From Pontibacillus chungwhensis (lineage in GTDB: Bacteria; Bacillota; Bacilli; Bacillales; BH030062): 64,000 bases of DNA. A model generated the notes under the pieces. The model had not been told where the DNA came from and searched no databases. It worked only from the letters and a program-made list of their open reading frames with translations. Positions 9,289-17,756 of the stretch are shown here, piece after piece. The stretch's first letter is position 1. The number at the start of each line of letters is the position of its first letter. The stretch lies in the NCBI RefSeq assembly GCF_030166655.1, contig NZ_CP126446.1:3720001-3784000 (forward strand). Direction: 5' to 3'. Both the position numbers and the translations under genes were made by a program.

Positions 9289-9618
9289 AACTTCACCATA
9301 AAGTAGTTTATTTTGAATATTTTTACACATTACTCTTGTCATTTAATGTTATTTATATGAAGGGGTGGATTGCACACCAAATTAGGAATATCCCTGGCTC
9401 TCCCCCCATTATTCCTCCAAAAATTATTATCCATATTAAATCTAGCTGTTTGTAGTCTCATAACTACTTTATTTCACGGTTTCATAAACCTTACCTCATA
9501 AATCCAGTATTTTAGCTAGAATAACTAATATATCGATTACTAGAAAGTATATAGCGTTTGTGGGTACAAATATGGAGAGGCCGGTAATTTTAAGTGGCCG
9601 TAACCATTCATTTAAAAA

Positions 9619-9647
9619 GGAAGCACGAGAACCGTCCCCGCGCTTCC
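9619..9647. repeat. REP-like palindrome (single copy)
   Basis: GAAGCACGAGAACCGTCC flows into a CCGCGCTTCC end, forming an imperfect hairpin. The GAAGC-N-AACCGTCC-N-GCTTC pattern recurs at least eight times in 9.6-20.6 kb. This copy lies just downstream of the stop codon of the 9668-9958 gene. Confidence 0.75.
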
Positions 9648-9667
9648 CGCACTTAAAAGTAAGAACT

Positions 9668-9958
9668 TTATAAATTATGTCGTTCTTTTAGCGTATTTAT
9701 TGCCTTCATAACTTCTTCAAAATCGGTTGTTCCGTTTGAATTTTTGTCCGTTGTAATATGCGCTACTAACTGTCTATGCAAATTACCTCCATATTCCATC
9801 ATCACGAATATTGCTGGTCGCGAAGTTTCAACATTATCATCCCAATCTACTAAACCATAACTAACTACATAATTAATGTCCTTACCATGGCTGGAAGGCA
9901 CTTTGATTTTATCCCAAAACTCATGAACATTATTTTCTCTTGGTGCCAGATTTATCAC
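9668..9958 (-). CDS. Small hypothetical protein
   Basis: This 96-residue acidic soluble protein has no signal peptide or membrane segment. It contains a DWDDNVETSRPAIFVMMEYG region and a C-terminal helix with FEEVMKAINTLKERHNL. The amino-acid composition and codon use look real. It stands alone between REP-type elements, in the style of cargo genes in an accessory region. I recognise no family. Confidence 0.55.
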   Translation of the reverse strand: MINLAPRENNVHEFWDKIKVPSSHGKDINYVVSYGLVDWDDNVETSRPAIFVMMEYGGNLHRQLVAHITTDKNSNGTTDFEEVMKAINTLKERHNL

Positions 9959-10083
9959 TCCTATAAATCATATTTAATAAAAATAAAAATGTAACAATGT
10001 ATTGCTTCTCCGTACCAGGACTTTCTTCCTTCTTTAGGGATGCAATTTCCCATCTCCCTACATGATATAGAGTGTAGAAACTC

Positions 10084-10160
10084 CGGAAGGGCGGGGCCGG
10101 TTCTCACACTTCCTAAAAATCAAAAATCAACTAAAAAAAGAAACACGGGAACCGTGCTTC
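10084..10160. repeat. REPIN-like element (second arm shortened)
   Basis: Two inverted REP-like palindromes are separated by an A-rich spacer: a first arm with GGCCGGTTCTCACACTTCC near 10094-10112 and a second with GAAACACGGGAACCGTGCTTCC ending near 10160. The second arm lacks the CCC(T/G)G block seen in other copies. It lies directly downstream of the 10171-10947 gene. Confidence 0.7.
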
Positions 10161-10170
10161 CTTGCTTTTT

Positions 10171-10947
10171 TTAAAACTTCTGTGTCTCCCCGTATCCCAT
10201 CACCACAACGCGGGTATTCCCTTTTACATACTGAAGTATTTCATGGTCTTTATTTTCCATAAACCCAACAATCGGAAATGCTTCCGATAACGCATCATAG
10301 TCAGACTGAGCGGGTGCCTGTTCCCTTGTCGGGAATGTATGGCTAGGGATAACAACCTCCACGTTTAATAAGTTATCCACCGCATACGCGGCTTCCTTCG
10401 GCCCCATCGTAAATGTACCCGAGGAGGACAAGATTGCAATAGTAGGCTGATACACTTCTTGAATCCATTTCATATCCGCCATTAAGGCCGTGTCCCCAGA
10501 ATGATAAATAACGGGGCCGTTTGTGAAGTTAAGTACATACCCTGCCGCTTCACCTGCATACGTTAAGTTCCCTGTGGTTTCTCCGTGACTTGATGTATGC
10601 TTGGCTGGAACCAAGGTAGCTGCAACACCATCAAGCTCAACCGCGCCCCCGAAGTTTAGAGGGAATACATTCTGGATCCCTTCTCCCATTAGAATCATAG
10701 CCAGCTCATATTGTGCGATGATCTGACATTCAGGATTCGTAGACAATACTTTTTCCACGCCACTCGTGTGATCAAAATGTCCATGCGTTAACAAAATCCC
10801 GTCCAATGAACGGAAAAAGGCTTCTGTTCGGTATTCGTCTGGACAGCCTGGATTCATGTCAAAAAACGGATCCACCAAGTACTTTTTCCCCTCCTCAGTT
10901 GTAAACAGAAACATCGCGTGCCCTAACCGTGTAAGCTGCATATGCAA
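10171..10947 (-). CDS. Metallo-beta-lactamase-fold hydrolase (UPF0173-like)
   Basis: The protein has 258 residues. The zinc-binding signature THGHFDHTSG near residue 55 gives the HxHxDH motif. Further metal ligands are the His in VPAKHTSSHG, the Asp in YHSGDTAL and a C-terminal His in IPSHTFPT. The LGHAMFLF start and the overall length match UPF0173-type hydrolases such as B. subtilis YtkL in broad outline. The substrate is unknown. The gene is monocistronic: it has its own ribosome-binding site (AGGAGGGG) and is flanked by non-coding DNA. Confidence 0.85.
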   Translation of the reverse strand: MHMQLTRLGHAMFLFTTEEGKKYLVDPFFDMNPGCPDEYRTEAFFRSLDGILLTHGHFDHTSGVEKVLSTNPECQIIAQYELAMILMGEGIQNVFPLNFGGAVELDGVAATLVPAKHTSSHGETTGNLTYAGEAAGYVLNFTNGPVIYHSGDTALMADMKWIQEVYQPTIAILSSSGTFTMGPKEAAYAVDNLLNVEVVIPSHTFPTREQAPAQSDYDALSEAFPIVGFMENKDHEILQYVKGNTRVVVMGYGETQKF

Positions 10948-11369
10948 CCCCTCCTTTTTTTATGACACAACTTTACGTGTTTCATTTAAAAGTTATGTAT
11001 TTTCATACATCCGCTCTTGCAGGTCTGCAAGCGCCTCTGACTGTTGATCAAGTTGATCAATTTGGAAATGATCAGCAGAGCAACGCTCTCTTCAAATTTA
11101 TGATCAACTAGAGGATGGTGATCTAACATGTACACCACAGTCTTAGTTGAACGACTCAAGCAATTAGGAAGAGTTGCACATTCAAGTAGTAATTTGTTTT
11201 CAACCTTTTCCCTCCTTCCAATAAACCATTACTCCTTTAGATCTAATTGCAATATTTATATTTATGAGATTAGCTGTAATTTATAACCGGAATTAAAGCT
11301 TACCTATACCTTTGTCCTATTTCATTCTCATATTGCATACATTGTCTTTGATAAAGAAGGGGGGGGTAT
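10948..11369. other. Intergenic region, no supported gene
   Basis: This 422-bp gap upstream of the hydrolase gene has short GATCA-rich repeats near 11045-11105. On the minus strand a ~24-codon coding-like tail at about 11000-11080 (including QLDQQSEALADLQERMYENT) ends in a stop codon. I read it as possible gene debris and do not call it. Confidence 0.4.
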
Positions 11370-11897
11370 ATGTTAGAGGTAGGAAAAAGAATTTTTAATA
11401 ATAATGTCGTTCCATTAATAGTGATCTTAACTTGTTCCATGTTGGCTTTTATCGCACATAAGCTTTCAATTAATTTGTCTCATGTTCCTTTATCTCAGTT
11501 TATCTCTTTAAGTGTTGATAACATTTTTCCTGAAGAAGAAACTTTTAGTGTTTGGATAAATGTTGTACTACCAGCGATAATGTATTTGGGAGCTTGTTCA
11601 TTATTCTTGTGGATGGGGATTGCAAATTTTGTGTCTATCAAAGCAGAAGGCGGTCCCAGAGCTTCTTCCTCGTATAACTTATTTCACAATCACTTACTTA
11701 ACCACCTTCTTCTTAACCAACCCGCTATTCCCCCTCCTCATCGTAACCGCCTCCCACAACGCCTCATCCGACACCGCTTCCTCACCTCTCAGATCAGAAA
11801 TGGTCCTGGCCAGACGGTGCATCTTCATTTGTACACGATTACTCCAATTCTCTTTCACCGCTCTGTTTTGAAGAAACGACTTTTGCTCCTCTGTTAA
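11370..11897 (+). pseudogene. Membrane protein, probably 3'-truncated
   Basis: A GGGGGGG-type ribosome-binding site precedes an ATG at 11370. The first ~95 residues look genuine, with a membrane segment at about 14-29 (VPLIVILTCSMLAFIA) and another at about 63-85 (VVLPAIMYLGACSLFLW). From about 11645 the frame runs into His/Leu/Pro-rich sequence that is only the complement of the comM 3' end. The change occurs at GGCGGTCCCAGAGCTTC, which resembles half of a REP palindrome. I infer an original gene cut at its 3' end. The formal stop is at 11897, 204 bp inside the convergent comM gene. Confidence 0.45.
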
Positions 11898-13223
11898 AGG
11901 GATCATCGTACGTACTTCTTCTATAGACAAGTCAGCATTACAGCACACTTTCCCGTGCCTTTTATATTGAAGATCACGCGCTACTTGAACTCGTTTCTGA
12001 ATATCTGAGGAACTAGTAGCGTCTTCTTTCCTTTGTTGCTGAAGATTTACTGGGGTTAAATGAAGGATGATATCAATGCGGTCCTGAACAGGGCCTGATA
12101 CTTTGTTCTGGTAAGCCTGAACTTGTTTGGGGGAGCAGGTGCAGTAATGGGTCGTGGCGCCAAGGTAGCCACAAGGGCATGGGTTCATGGCGGATAAAAG
12201 CAGGAATTTGGCCGGGTACGTAACGGTCGCTTGGGCACGACTGATGGTTACGCGTCCGGATTCAAGCGGCTGACGTAGCATATCGAGCGTTTTCTTCGGA
12301 AATTCGGCTAATTCATCTAAGAAAAGAACGCCATGATTGGCTAACGAAATTTCACCAGGCGTGGGGTTTGAACCGCCTCCAATGATGGAAACTGCGGATG
12401 CGGAATGGTGCGGGGAGCGAAAGGGTGGCCTTCCTAGTGAGGATAATGAGGTATTGGCGAGCTCATATAAACTTATATTCTCAAGCTGTGACTCTAGTTC
12501 TAACTTTGGCATTATCGAAGGGAAACTCTCAGCTAACAAGCTCTTCCCACAACCAGGCGGACCGATCATCATAACGTTGTGGCCACCTGCAGCCGCAACC
12601 TCAAGCGCACGCTTCGCCTTCTCCTGCCCTATGACTTCTTTGAAATCAACTCCAGGAAAAGAACCATTGTCCAGAGCCAACTCAGTCATAGGAGGTACAA
12701 GAGACAAATCGCCTCCTCCGGATAAATGATCGACGAGTTCCATCAAATATTCGACGTAGATAATCTCAAGCCCTTCAATTTCCTGTATCGGCACACTGCA
12801 ATCATAAGGGATAAAAAGACGCTTGATCCCTAGTTTCTTCGCTGACATGATCGCAGGAAGAATACCTCGGATCGACTGAACTTTTCCGGTCAACGAAAGG
12901 GAGCCAATAAACGCTGTATCATCTGGAATCACGCCCTTCAGTGAACCGAAACACTTAAGAATGCCAATGGCCATGGCCACATCAAACATCGGGCCGTGCT
13001 TCTTCTCCTCGGCAGGCGATAAGTTCACGATTACCCTTCGATCGGTAAAATTAATACCAAAACCTTTCAGAGCTGCTAGCACACGCTCCTTTGACTCCTT
13101 TACTGCAGCACCGGGTAAGCCGGCCACCACAACTGACTCCACGCCGTCTAGCTTCTCGACTTCTACGGTTACAGGATAGCCTTCAATTCCTTTTAGGCCG
13201 ATACTTTGAATGGCTACTGCCAT
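11694..13223 (-). CDS. comM: YifB/ComM-family Mg-chelatase-like AAA+ ATPase
   Basis: The protein has 509 residues with the normal YifB/ComM layout. The N-terminal ChlI/Lon-type domain covers about 1-170. The AAA+ core has Walker A GPPGCGKS and Walker B GVLFLDE. A Cys cluster (MNPCPCGY, then CTC) and a C-terminal domain with an ARTISDL motif follow. In naturally transforming Gram-negative bacteria ComM is a branch-migration helicase; the role of the Gram-positive homologue is less clear. A ComK homologue elsewhere in this window makes a competence link possible but unproven. The 3' end overlaps the broken frame from 11370. Confidence 0.92.
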   Translation of the reverse strand: MAVAIQSIGLKGIEGYPVTVEVEKLDGVESVVVAGLPGAAVKESKERVLAALKGFGINFTDRRVIVNLSPAEEKKHGPMFDVAMAIGILKCFGSLKGVIPDDTAFIGSLSLTGKVQSIRGILPAIMSAKKLGIKRLFIPYDCSVPIQEIEGLEIIYVEYLMELVDHLSGGGDLSLVPPMTELALDNGSFPGVDFKEVIGQEKAKRALEVAAAGGHNVMMIGPPGCGKSLLAESFPSIMPKLELESQLENISLYELANTSLSSLGRPPFRSPHHSASAVSIIGGGSNPTPGEISLANHGVLFLDELAEFPKKTLDMLRQPLESGRVTISRAQATVTYPAKFLLLSAMNPCPCGYLGATTHYCTCSPKQVQAYQNKVSGPVQDRIDIILHLTPVNLQQQRKEDATSSSDIQKRVQVARDLQYKRHGKVCCNADLSIEEVRTMIPLTEEQKSFLQNRAVKENWSNRVQMKMHRLARTISDLRGEEAVSDEALWEAVTMRRGNSGLVKKKVVK

Positions 13224-13324
13224 CGCTTCACCTCCTGATTCTACGATTTTAAACTTACTGATTAGAAAATGGATAAGACGTATGAGGGGGAATATGGAGA
13301 TTCATGTGGATAAAAATGTGGATC

Positions 13325-14086
13325 CTATAAACGGTTAATCACGCGTCTAGGGATTCCTGTTACTCTAGATGGTTGCCGAATAGACACGCCATCTATTTCT
13401 TTAATTCTGCTCAATACTTCATCCCTATCTACCTGGTTCAATTTCTGAATTAAACTACTGCTCGGGATGCCCATATTTCTTAATTGCTCCTGTAACTGCT
13501 GATCAGTTATCCTCGCACTTCCATTAATCTCAAGGCAATGATCTTTATTTTCCTTTTGCATAAATTCAACATACTGTTGAATGGCCTTCCGCCAATCATC
13601 AGAGAACAACTGTAAAGCTCGTTCTTTATCAATAAATGTTTCTTTTTCCTGCACATAGTCCTTACAGCTGGTCCATTTCCCATCCCACACACTTTTCACC
13701 AGACCTGCTTTAAGAGGGTTTTGGTGGATGTAGCGAAGCACAATAATAAAATAAGCAGGATCCTCAACAGTCTCACTTCTATACCTGCCCTGAAACAACG
13801 GACCACATCGATCATACTTCATGTTGTACCAGTAGATATAGCTTGAACTTATTCTCTTCAACACGAGTGACACCGGCTCCTCTTCTTCCTTTAGCAAGAG
13901 ATGGACATGGTTATCCATTAAACAGTAACCATAGAGTTTATAGCCACTAACATCCTTATAACATCTAAGTGTCTCAAGAAATCGACTCCGATCTTCCTCC
14001 TCTTCAAAAATGGTCTGCTGATTGATCCCTCTCAACATAATGTGATAGACACCATTCAAGCTTTTCTTCCTTGGTCTTCGCGGCAA
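13325..14086 (-). CDS. REP-associated tyrosine transposase (RAYT, Y1/TnpA-REP family)
   Basis: The protein has about 253 residues. The HUH motif is DNHVHLL, and the catalytic Tyr is probably in RYIHQNP. The C-terminal ~70 residues look like an added DNA-binding region. Family members usually begin M-P-R-K/R-P-R, so I choose the TTG at 14086 (PRRPRKK follows). It is preceded by GAGGTGA eight bases upstream. A GTG at 14110 in the same frame lies inside a REP-like sequence (14105-14127) and is less likely. RAYTs mobilise REP palindromes in other genomes, and this window has at least eight such elements within 10 kb of the gene. Confidence 0.88.
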   Translation of the reverse strand: MPRRPRKKSLNGVYHIMLRGINQQTIFEEEEDRSRFLETLRCYKDVSGYKLYGYCLMDNHVHLLLKEEEEPVSLVLKRISSSYIYWYNMKYDRCGPLFQGRYRSETVEDPAYFIIVLRYIHQNPLKAGLVKSVWDGKWTSCKDYVQEKETFIDKERALQLFSDDWRKAIQQYVEFMQKENKDHCLEINGSARITDQQLQEQLRNMGIPSSSLIQKLNQVDRDEVLSRIKEIDGVSIRQPSRVTGIPRRVINRL

Positions 14087-14231
14087 ATAAAAATCACCTC
14101 GCTTTACCACGGGGACAGGTCCACCGGTTCATTTTACATGCGTAATAAAAGGATAAAATTAAGGAAAGAGAGTTAATGAAAATGAGGTTGCAATTCGAGG
14201 GTTGTTCATACTAATAATTCTATGTAGATCC

Positions 14232-14348
14232 TATAATTCCTTCAACCATTATGACAAAAGACAAACTTTTCAATAAAATACCACCAGATCATTCCAAGGG
14301 TTCACACCCCCTCACAACGTGTGCCAAGGGACCCGCCCCCACGGTACT
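14232..14348. repeat. Dispersed repeat B, copy 1
   Basis: This ~115-bp sequence starts ATAATTCCTTCAACCATTAT and ends in the palindromic GGGACCC-N-CACGGTAC block. It is closely matched by 17562-17667. The end block is the second REP-like family here and also occurs at the ends of repeat C and beside the RAYT gene. Confidence 0.75.
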
Positions 14349-14611
14349 TAAAAGCTAATTAAGAAAAAGTTCCCAATTTCTAATGATGAACATAAAAGGC
14401 ACAAAAGGAATCCACTAGTTAGGAGGGGTATATGAGCAGTATCTAATGCCTTGATGATTGTTACTATACCGAAAATGACATTAAATATAGAAGCTAGAAG
14501 TACCAAGATTAATATAGGTGACCAATGGACGTCGTTAAGGGTTAATAAAGATATGACTCCTCCTATAAAAATGACCCACAAAGTTGAGTAGATTGTACCT
14601 TTCATCTGCAA
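14348..14611 (-). CDS. Small three-helix membrane protein
   Basis: The protein has 87 residues with three hydrophobic helices: about 8-25, 31-53 and 58-86. A usable ribosome-binding site (AAGGAG) lies upstream of the ATG at 14611. There is no recognisable family motif. The stop codon touches the edge of repeat B, so the C-terminus could have been altered by that element. Confidence 0.55.
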   Translation of the reverse strand: MQMKGTIYSTLWVIFIGGVISLLTLNDVHWSPILILVLLASIFNVIFGIVTIIKALDTAHIPLLTSGFLLCLLCSSLEIGNFFLISF

Positions 14612-14690
14612 CTCCTTTTGAGATTTAGATTATAGCATAATACCTTTTGCCAACTTCATTGTAATAAATAAGCCACATCGTTAGGGCATA

Positions 14691-14775
14691 GGAAGCGCGG
14701 GTACGGTTCTAGTGCTTCATTAAAACCGAAAAAGTTCACTAAAAAAAGAAGCACAGGAACCGTCCCTGTGCTTCC
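14691..14775. repeat. REPIN-like element
   Basis: Two inverted REP palindromes (14691-14718 and 14748-14775) are separated by a 29-base A-rich spacer. Each has the GAAGC...GGTTC/GAACC...GCTTC pattern. The second arm ends inside the apparent start of the gene fragment at 14768, so that fragment is cut at the element. Confidence 0.85.
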
Positions 14776-15064
14776 CAAGAAGACCGAACACATTAGAATT
14801 TCACATGAGATGAAACCTGGGGATTATGTACTGATTATTAACAAATACAATTACGCTATACGCCAGATTACCAGTAATTACAATTATGATCACGAGACCG
14901 AAAGACATTACCGCGAGATTAAAAGTGTGAGTGAGGAACTTCCTTCTGTTACGCCTCTAGAAGGAAACTTAAAACAACTCCCAAAAGCTATACAAGCAAA
15001 ATTAGGCCGAAGAACTACTACAAAACTGACTTATTATCATCAAACGTTATTTAATTTACCATAA
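14768..15064 (+). pseudogene. 5'-truncated restriction-sensor-like domain fragment
   Basis: The frame holds 98 codons. Its only start is a GTG inside the REP palindrome, so the true N-terminus is missing. The residues after about codon 13 (MKPGDYVLIINKYNYAIRQI, then SNYNYD) align with residues about 85-150 of the next gene (MKAGDYCILPYQDHFYVAEI, then TGDYDYE). The two are therefore paralogous halves. This is a fragment of a second copy, probably removed by a REP-linked rearrangement. It lies 15 bp upstream of the intact paralogue. Confidence 0.65.
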
Positions 15065-15079
15065 AAGGAGAGGTATTAA

Positions 15080-15697
15080 ATGAAAAATAGACAGTTATGG
15101 TTGGTGCGCCCAATCCCACGTGGTATTGATAAAATTTCTTATTTTATTAAGAACGAAATTATCCAAGTAGGTTGGAACGAAATCGGAGACCTAAGTCTGT
15201 GCCAAAACAGAGAGGATATTAGGGAAAATGTTAACCACCAAGGATTAAAACCACAAGATGCTAACTTAAAAGTAGGTCTACTCTACAATTTTCGCTTTCT
15301 GATGAAGGCAGGGGACTATTGCATCCTCCCTTATCAAGACCACTTCTATGTGGCAGAAATTACAGGTGATTATGATTACGAACCCCAATTAATGCTCCAG
15401 CAAAGAGCTGTGCGTTTTTTAAACGAAGGGCAACCACTCGGATTGAAAGAATCTCTTCCTGCTGTACTACAGAAATCTCTACGCTCTAGACTTGCTTTAG
15501 CAAACCTCACAGATCACATTGAACTTTTTTTATCCCACATCAATGAATCTAGTAGTCAAGTAGCTGTAAATACGAATGAAAAACTTCAAGCTCTATTACC
15601 TCGCTCACTTGATATTATAGAAGAAGGCTTAGAGAGTTCTGATGAACGAAATCGCTTATTAGCAGCCCTTGCCGTTACTTCTTCTCTAAAAAAATAA
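15080..15697 (+). CDS. Stand-alone restriction-sensor-like protein (Mrr N-terminal-like)
   Basis: The protein has 205 residues with a good ribosome-binding site (AAAGGAGAGG). It starts RQLWLVRPIPRGIDKISYF and has GDYCILPYQDHFYVAEITGD in the middle. From memory this resembles the N-terminal sensor domain joined to some Mrr-type or McrB-type restriction enzymes; the nuclease part is absent here. The C-terminal ~50 residues are acidic and helical. It could be a remnant of a defence locus or an independent small protein. No adjacent nuclease gene is seen. Confidence 0.6.
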   Translation: MKNRQLWLVRPIPRGIDKISYFIKNEIIQVGWNEIGDLSLCQNREDIRENVNHQGLKPQDANLKVGLLYNFRFLMKAGDYCILPYQDHFYVAEITGDYDYEPQLMLQQRAVRFLNEGQPLGLKESLPAVLQKSLRSRLALANLTDHIELFLSHINESSSQVAVNTNEKLQALLPRSLDIIEEGLESSDERNRLLAALAVTSSLKK

Positions 15698-15720
15698 AGA
15701 ATTAGAAGTTTTGTGATTAA

Positions 15721-15940
15721 AGGGGGCAAAGAGCATTGCCTCCTTTTCTATATTATTATTCAACTTACTAAATAAATTATGAACCACCTTCCTCTTAGTC
15801 AATTCACTATCCCCTCTCCTCGCCGTATTCCACTTCTGCCATCTTTTTGATCCACCGCGGGAAAAGAATGATCCACATGTGCTTACTTCCCAAATAGCAG
15901 TAGCTTTATTTGTGCCAGGGGACCCGTCCCCGTGGTACTT
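15721..15940. repeat. Dispersed repeat C, copy 1 (220 bp)
   Basis: This 220-bp direct repeat is nearly identical (I estimate above 94%) to 21380-21599. It ends with GGGACCCGTCCCCGTGGTAC. Its interior on the minus strand resembles the 3' end of the comM gene: the translated WNTARRGDSELTKRKVV compares with WEAVTMRRGNSGLVKKKVV. A degraded comM-like tail therefore seems to have been captured in the repeat. Confidence 0.8.
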
Positions 15941-16156
15941 CCTACTCAGTTCTATCAACATTCCCAATATCAGAAAACAGATGAATTCAAAGAAAAATAT
16001 AAAAAAAGAGCTTCAATCGAAGGAAAGAACGCTGAGCTCAAAAGGTTCCATGGCCTATCCCGTGCTAGGGGGTATGGTCTATTAAGTATGTCTAAACAAT
16101 CGAAGTTAGCAGACATAGCAGTTAATATAAAAAGAATAGCAGCCCTAGTATCATAA
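15941..16156 (+). pseudogene. C-terminal fragment of an IS1182-like transposase
   Basis: About 71 codons match the end of IS1182-type DDE transposases as I remember them (KYKKRASIEGKNAELKRFHG, then RARGYGLLSMSKQ, then NIKRIAALVS). There is no start, and the catalytic core is gone. The fragment begins exactly after the GTGGTAC end of repeat C. A hairpin (CAGAGGAT...ATCCTCTG) follows the stop at about 16163-16189. Confidence 0.75.
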
Positions 16157-16265
16157 GAAAACAGAGGATATAGAACAAAAATCCTCTGAAATGCTTCTTT
16201 TACTATAAAAAACCAAAATAAAAAGTAAAAATTAACCACATCTAGTTACTGCGCTTCCAGTAAAA

Positions 16266-16304
16266 GGGACTTTTTCACTGGTCCCGAACCGTCCCCGTTC
16301 TTCC
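16266..16304. repeat. REP-like half element, extended form
   Basis: The sequence has a GACTTTTTCACTGGTCCCGA prefix followed by the ACCGTCCCCG-N-CTTCC core. The same extended form recurs at 17521-17556. It abuts the stop codon of the phospholipase-D-like gene. Confidence 0.65.
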
Positions 16305-17242
16305 TATGCTAGTGATGTATATTTAACCTTTTCCTTTGTTAAAGTCTTAAAAAAACATCTTAAACAAAACTTTTTTTGTTCCAACTCCTTTTTATATTTA
16401 GAGGTCATATCAGGTATGTCTATATTATTTGTTGGCTGCATTTGATACGATTCATTTATAGAAATCTCAGTTAATTCATTTCTTGGTATAAGTCTTTCAC
16501 ACTCAGAGCATATTCCCTGACTCAATCCTAAATTGCTAACACCATTTATACACGTAGCTTGTAAATTGTAATTAAAATATTTCTTAGAGGAGTATGTTTC
16601 ATCTTCAGAACCGTATTCGGCTGAAAAGCAATAGCCGCCTGCACTGTTAAAGAATACTTCCCCTTTTTCAATAATGCTATATGTAAATTGACCAGATATT
16701 GAAAAATGTTCTAATGGATCAAATATTGTATCTTCGCATACCTGACACCTATCACGATCCAATACTAAATTTAAATTTGTCTCACCCAATCTATACATTA
16801 TATGGAATTCTCTTAAAAATTCTTCTACTATACTTCTATCTTTAATTCTAATCATATTTTCCCAATGCTTTGTTTTAGATAACGAAGAACAATTATAAGA
16901 TCCCACCCACAAGATATCATCTATAATGATAAATTTATGATGCATAAGTGAATTATACTTATGATTATTAGTACCCAAACTAACTGCGATCCCCATTCCT
17001 TTTAATTGGAGAAATACCTCTCTAGCTGAATTATCCTTTTCTTCATTTTTGACAATGTTAACCTCATTAAATATAGCAAGCTTTTGAGCATTACAAGCTA
17101 ATACCTCCTTCAATAAATCATTATCAGTTATAAAAGACATAGCTATAAATAATCTTTCCTTCGAGTATTTAATATCTGTAGCAACTCTTTCAGCAATTTC
17201 ATGAGAGCTTCCTGGTCTAGCAAAATACGCCTCAATTGTCAT
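16304..17242 (-). CDS. Phospholipase-D-like domain protein with three Cys pairs
   Basis: The protein has 312 residues. One HKD motif is visible: H101, K103 and D108 in MHHKFIIIDD, followed by VGSYNCSS. This makes a PLD-superfamily nuclease or phosphodiesterase plausible; a single HKD would act as a dimer. The C-terminal half carries three Cys pairs (CQVC, CSEC, CLRC) that could form zinc ribbons. There is no signal peptide. Similar HKD proteins occur in DNA repair, transposition and phage defence. The accessory neighbourhood suggests defence, but this is inference. Confidence 0.75.
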   Translation of the reverse strand: MTIEAYFARPGSSHEIAERVATDIKYSKERLFIAMSFITDNDLLKEVLACNAQKLAIFNEVNIVKNEEKDNSAREVFLQLKGMGIAVSLGTNNHKYNSLMHHKFIIIDDILWVGSYNCSSLSKTKHWENMIRIKDRSIVEEFLREFHIMYRLGETNLNLVLDRDRCQVCEDTIFDPLEHFSISGQFTYSIIEKGEVFFNSAGGYCFSAEYGSEDETYSSKKYFNYNLQATCINGVSNLGLSQGICSECERLIPRNELTEISINESYQMQPTNNIDIPDMTSKYKKELEQKKFCLRCFFKTLTKEKVKYTSLA

Positions 17243-17381
17243 CGTTTATTCCTCCTATTCTTTTATAAGATAAAGACGAAACATTAAGTAACACTTGATA
17301 TTTATGTACTATATTATAACCAATTTAGGTTTTAATACCCCCCAATAAGTTGTATACAACAAACACCAATTACAGTTTTGA

Positions 17382-17556
17382 GAAACACGAGGGCGGTCCA
17401 AAACCAGTGAAAAAGTACTTATTTTATAAAAGTGCTGCACACTTACCTCAAAATACAGATATAAAAAGAAGCAAACCATCTATATACAGTAGGTGATTTG
17501 CTTCTTCATTATGATTATTTGACTTTTTCACTGGTCCCGAACCGTACCCGTGCTTC
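17382..17556. repeat. Long REPIN-like inverted pair
   Basis: The extended REP form occurs at 17382-17417 in one orientation and at 17521-17556 in the other, sharing GACTTTTTCACTGGT as an inverted arm. The ~100-bp interior has its own terminator-like hairpin. Confidence 0.65.
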
Positions 17557-17561
17557 TTACA

Positions 17562-17667
17562 ATAATTCCTTCAACCATTATGACAAAAGACAAACCTTTC
17601 AATAACATACCACTAGACCATCGCAAAGGGTTCGATGTGTGCCAACGGCCCCGTCCCCGTGGTACTT
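17562..17667. repeat. Dispersed repeat B, copy 2
   Basis: It matches 14232-14348 over its whole length, apart from scattered substitutions and a ~10-bp deletion after the AAGGGTTC block. It ends in CCCCGTCCCCGTGGTAC. Confidence 0.75.
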
Positions 17668-17693
17668 CTGATATACCAATTATTCTACCATGC

Positions 17694-17720
17694 GTAGCGC
17701 AGAGACGGTTCTAGTGCTTC
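17694..17720. repeat. Single REP-like palindrome
   Basis: AGCGCAGAGACGGTTCTAG followed by TGCTTCC is one arm of the REPIN pattern without its partner. It lies just downstream of the 17757-18038 gene. Confidence 0.6.
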
Positions 17721-17756
17721 CTCTGAAACCATTGTTATTAGATTTCACCATATTTG

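Larger units (their letters stand above)
9218..9667. other. Intergenic region with operator-like repeat and one REP palindrome
   Basis: This 450-bp gap contains the 12-bp inverted repeat at 9241-9288 and a single REP-like palindrome at 9619-9647. I see no coding region or clear RNA gene in 9300-9610. Confidence 0.5.
17243..17756. other. Non-coding stretch packed with repeats
   Basis: This 514-bp gap holds an inverted pair of extended REP elements (17382-17417 and 17521-17556), a hairpin with arms AAGAAGCAAA and TTTGCTTCTT between them (about 17465-17506), repeat B copy 2, and a single REP at 17694-17720. I see no gene. Confidence 0.65.

Noticed and set aside
15686-15967. 93-codon minus-strand frame over repeat C
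   Set aside because: It is made of repeat C and REP sequence. Only its comM-like tail is meaningful, and it is reported as a degraded remnant.
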